Source: an uncultured Chlorobiales bacterium
Lineage (GTDB): Bacteria; Bacteroidota; Chlorobiia; Chlorobiales; Thermochlorobacteraceae
Direction: 5' to 3'
Assembly: GCA_937959145.1 (NCBI GenBank)
Contig: CALGMC010000276.1
Coordinates: 1 to 7,762 of the forward strand
DNA length: 7,762 bases
Shown here: one piece after another, positions 6,702-7,762 of the stretch
Layout: every line of letters begins with the position of its first letter
Numbering within the stretch: the first letter of the stretch is position 1
Made by a program: the position numbers and the translations under genes
The notes under the pieces: model-generated
What the model saw: only the letters and a program-made list of their open reading frames with translations
Told to the model about the DNA's origin: nothing
The model's database searches: none

Positions 6702-7724
6702 CTAAACTGAAAGGGTTTTTGGTTCAAGTTTGCCGACCAATTTTTCGGCAATTTGCACGGCGTTTGTCGCCGCACCTTTGCGTAAGTTATCCGACACAAT
6801 CCACAAGTTCAAGGCATTTTCTCGCGATAAATCTCGCCGAATCCGTCCGACAAACACATCGTCTTTGCCGTAGGCTTCAATCGGCAACGGATACTTGCGT
6901 TCCGCAGGATTATCCACCACCGTTACCCCTTCGGCTTGTTCAAGCAATCGGAATACATCGGCAAGTTCAAACGGCTTTTCAAACTCGATATTGACCGCCT
7001 CGCTGTGTCCGCCATAAACAGGCACACGCACCGTCGTCGGCGACACTTCAATCGACTCGTCGCCCATGATTTTTTTCGTCTCGTTTATCATCTTCATTTC
7101 CTCTTTCGTGTAGCCGTTCTCGGTGAACTCGTCGACTTGCGGCACCACATTGAAGGCAATCGGGTGAAAGTGCGTGTAAGTTTCAAATTTCTTTCCTGCA
7201 ATTTCCGCTTCCAACGCCTCTAATCCTTTTTTGCCCTTGCCTGTTACAGACTGATAGGTCGACACCACCACGCGCTTAATGCGATAGGCGTCGTGAAGTG
7301 GCTTCAAGACCACGACCATTTGAATCGTCGAACAGTTTGGATTCGCAATAATCGGCGCAATGCTTCCTTCCGATGTAAAAATTTTTTCGGGATTGACTTC
7401 GGGCACCACGAGCGGAACATTTGGCTCCATTCGGAACGCCGAAGAATTATCAATGACGATTGCGCCTGCATCGGCGGCAACCTTTGCCCACACTTTGCTC
7501 ACGCTCGCTCCCGCCGAAAAGAGCGCGATATCAACCGTCTCAAAAATTTCCTTCGACGGCGTTTGAACCGTATAGGCTTTGTTTTTGAACACGATTTGCT
7601 CGCCTGCCGATTTTTCAGAGGCAAGCAACACAAGGTCGCTCACAGGAAACTGGCGCGCTTCAAGAACTTGAATCATCGTGCGACCCACCAGCCCCGTCGC
7701 ACCCAGAATAGCAACTCGATACAT
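6702..7724 (-). CDS. asd: Aspartate-semialdehyde dehydrogenase
   Basis: Asd reduces aspartyl phosphate to aspartate semialdehyde with NADPH, the branch point to lysine/diaminopimelate, threonine and methionine. The 340-residue product has the usual length. It starts MYRVAILGATGLVG, with the NADP-binding loop GATGLVG at 8-14. The catalytic Cys131 lies in ANPNCST, Gln158 in STYQSVTGKGKKG, and the substrate-binding Arg233 and His240 in TVRVPVYGGHSEAVN. The C-terminal GRIRRD and SDNLRKGAATNAVQIAE segments are characteristic of the family. The loop after TYQSV reads TGKGKKG instead of the common SGAGKKG, probably a lineage variant. ATG at 7724 fits the family N-terminus; its upstream 38 bp is AT-rich with no clear Shine-Dalgarno sequence, and any promoter would lie largely outside the window. 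Confidence 0.97.
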   Translation of the reverse strand: MYRVAILGATGLVGRTMIQVLEARQFPVSDLVLLASEKSAGEQIVFKNKAYTVQTPSKEIFETVDIALFSAGASVSKVWAKVAADAGAIVIDNSSAFRMEPNVPLVVPEVNPEKIFTSEGSIAPIIANPNCSTIQMVVVLKPLHDAYRIKRVVVSTYQSVTGKGKKGLEALEAEIAGKKFETYTHFHPIAFNVVPQVDEFTENGYTKEEMKMINETKKIMGDESIEVSPTTVRVPVYGGHSEAVNIEFEKPFELADVFRLLEQAEGVTVVDNPAERKYPLPIEAYGKDDVFVGRIRRDLSRENALNLWIVSDNLRKGAATNAVQIAEKLVGKLEPKTLSV

Positions 7725-7762
7725 TGGTTTTGTGAAAATGATTTTAGTGTAATTGAAAGTGC

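Overview
The window looks like ordinary chromosomal DNA of roughly balanced base composition from a bacterium of the Bacteroidota/Chlorobiota (FCB) group. The placement is an inference. It rests on the Obg GTPase, which has SKMD in place of the usual NKxD G4 motif and a preceding 'AILLPANSAD' segment of the kind I associate with this lineage, and on the lack of a recognisable Shine-Dalgarno sequence before any of the seven visible start codons. No mobile element, tRNA, rRNA or CRISPR array was seen. Genes fill the window; the longest gap is 93 bp.

Left arm (1-4748, + strand). The window opens inside a trimeric-type purine nucleoside phosphorylase gene, whose stop codon lies in a small hairpin. 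After a 62-bp gap comes obg (GTG start), which overlaps ptsH (HPr) by ATGA. The 3' end of ptsH runs into three imperfect 17-bp tandem repeats that form most of the leader of argH. argD, an acetylornithine-type aminotransferase, follows 69 bp after argH. The arm thus carries purine salvage, a ribosome-associated GTPase, a phosphocarrier with both phosphorylatable residues (His15 and Ser46), and two arginine-biosynthesis genes.

Right arm (4770-7724, - strand). Read in the direction of transcription, it runs asd (aspartate-semialdehyde dehydrogenase), then a 437-residue TPR protein with a STAND/NTPase-like but P-loop-less N-terminal region, then coaD (phosphopantetheine adenylyltransferase). coaD converges on argD with only 21 bp between the stop codons.

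Most of the content is housekeeping metabolism: arginine, the aspartate family, CoA and purine salvage. The gene least explained by known pathways is the TPR protein. The points most worth checking are its degenerate N-terminal domain, two purine-pocket substitutions in the phosphorylase, the 17-bp repeat array in the ptsH-argH junction, and the UUCG hairpin directly after asd. I see no clear multi-gene novel system.
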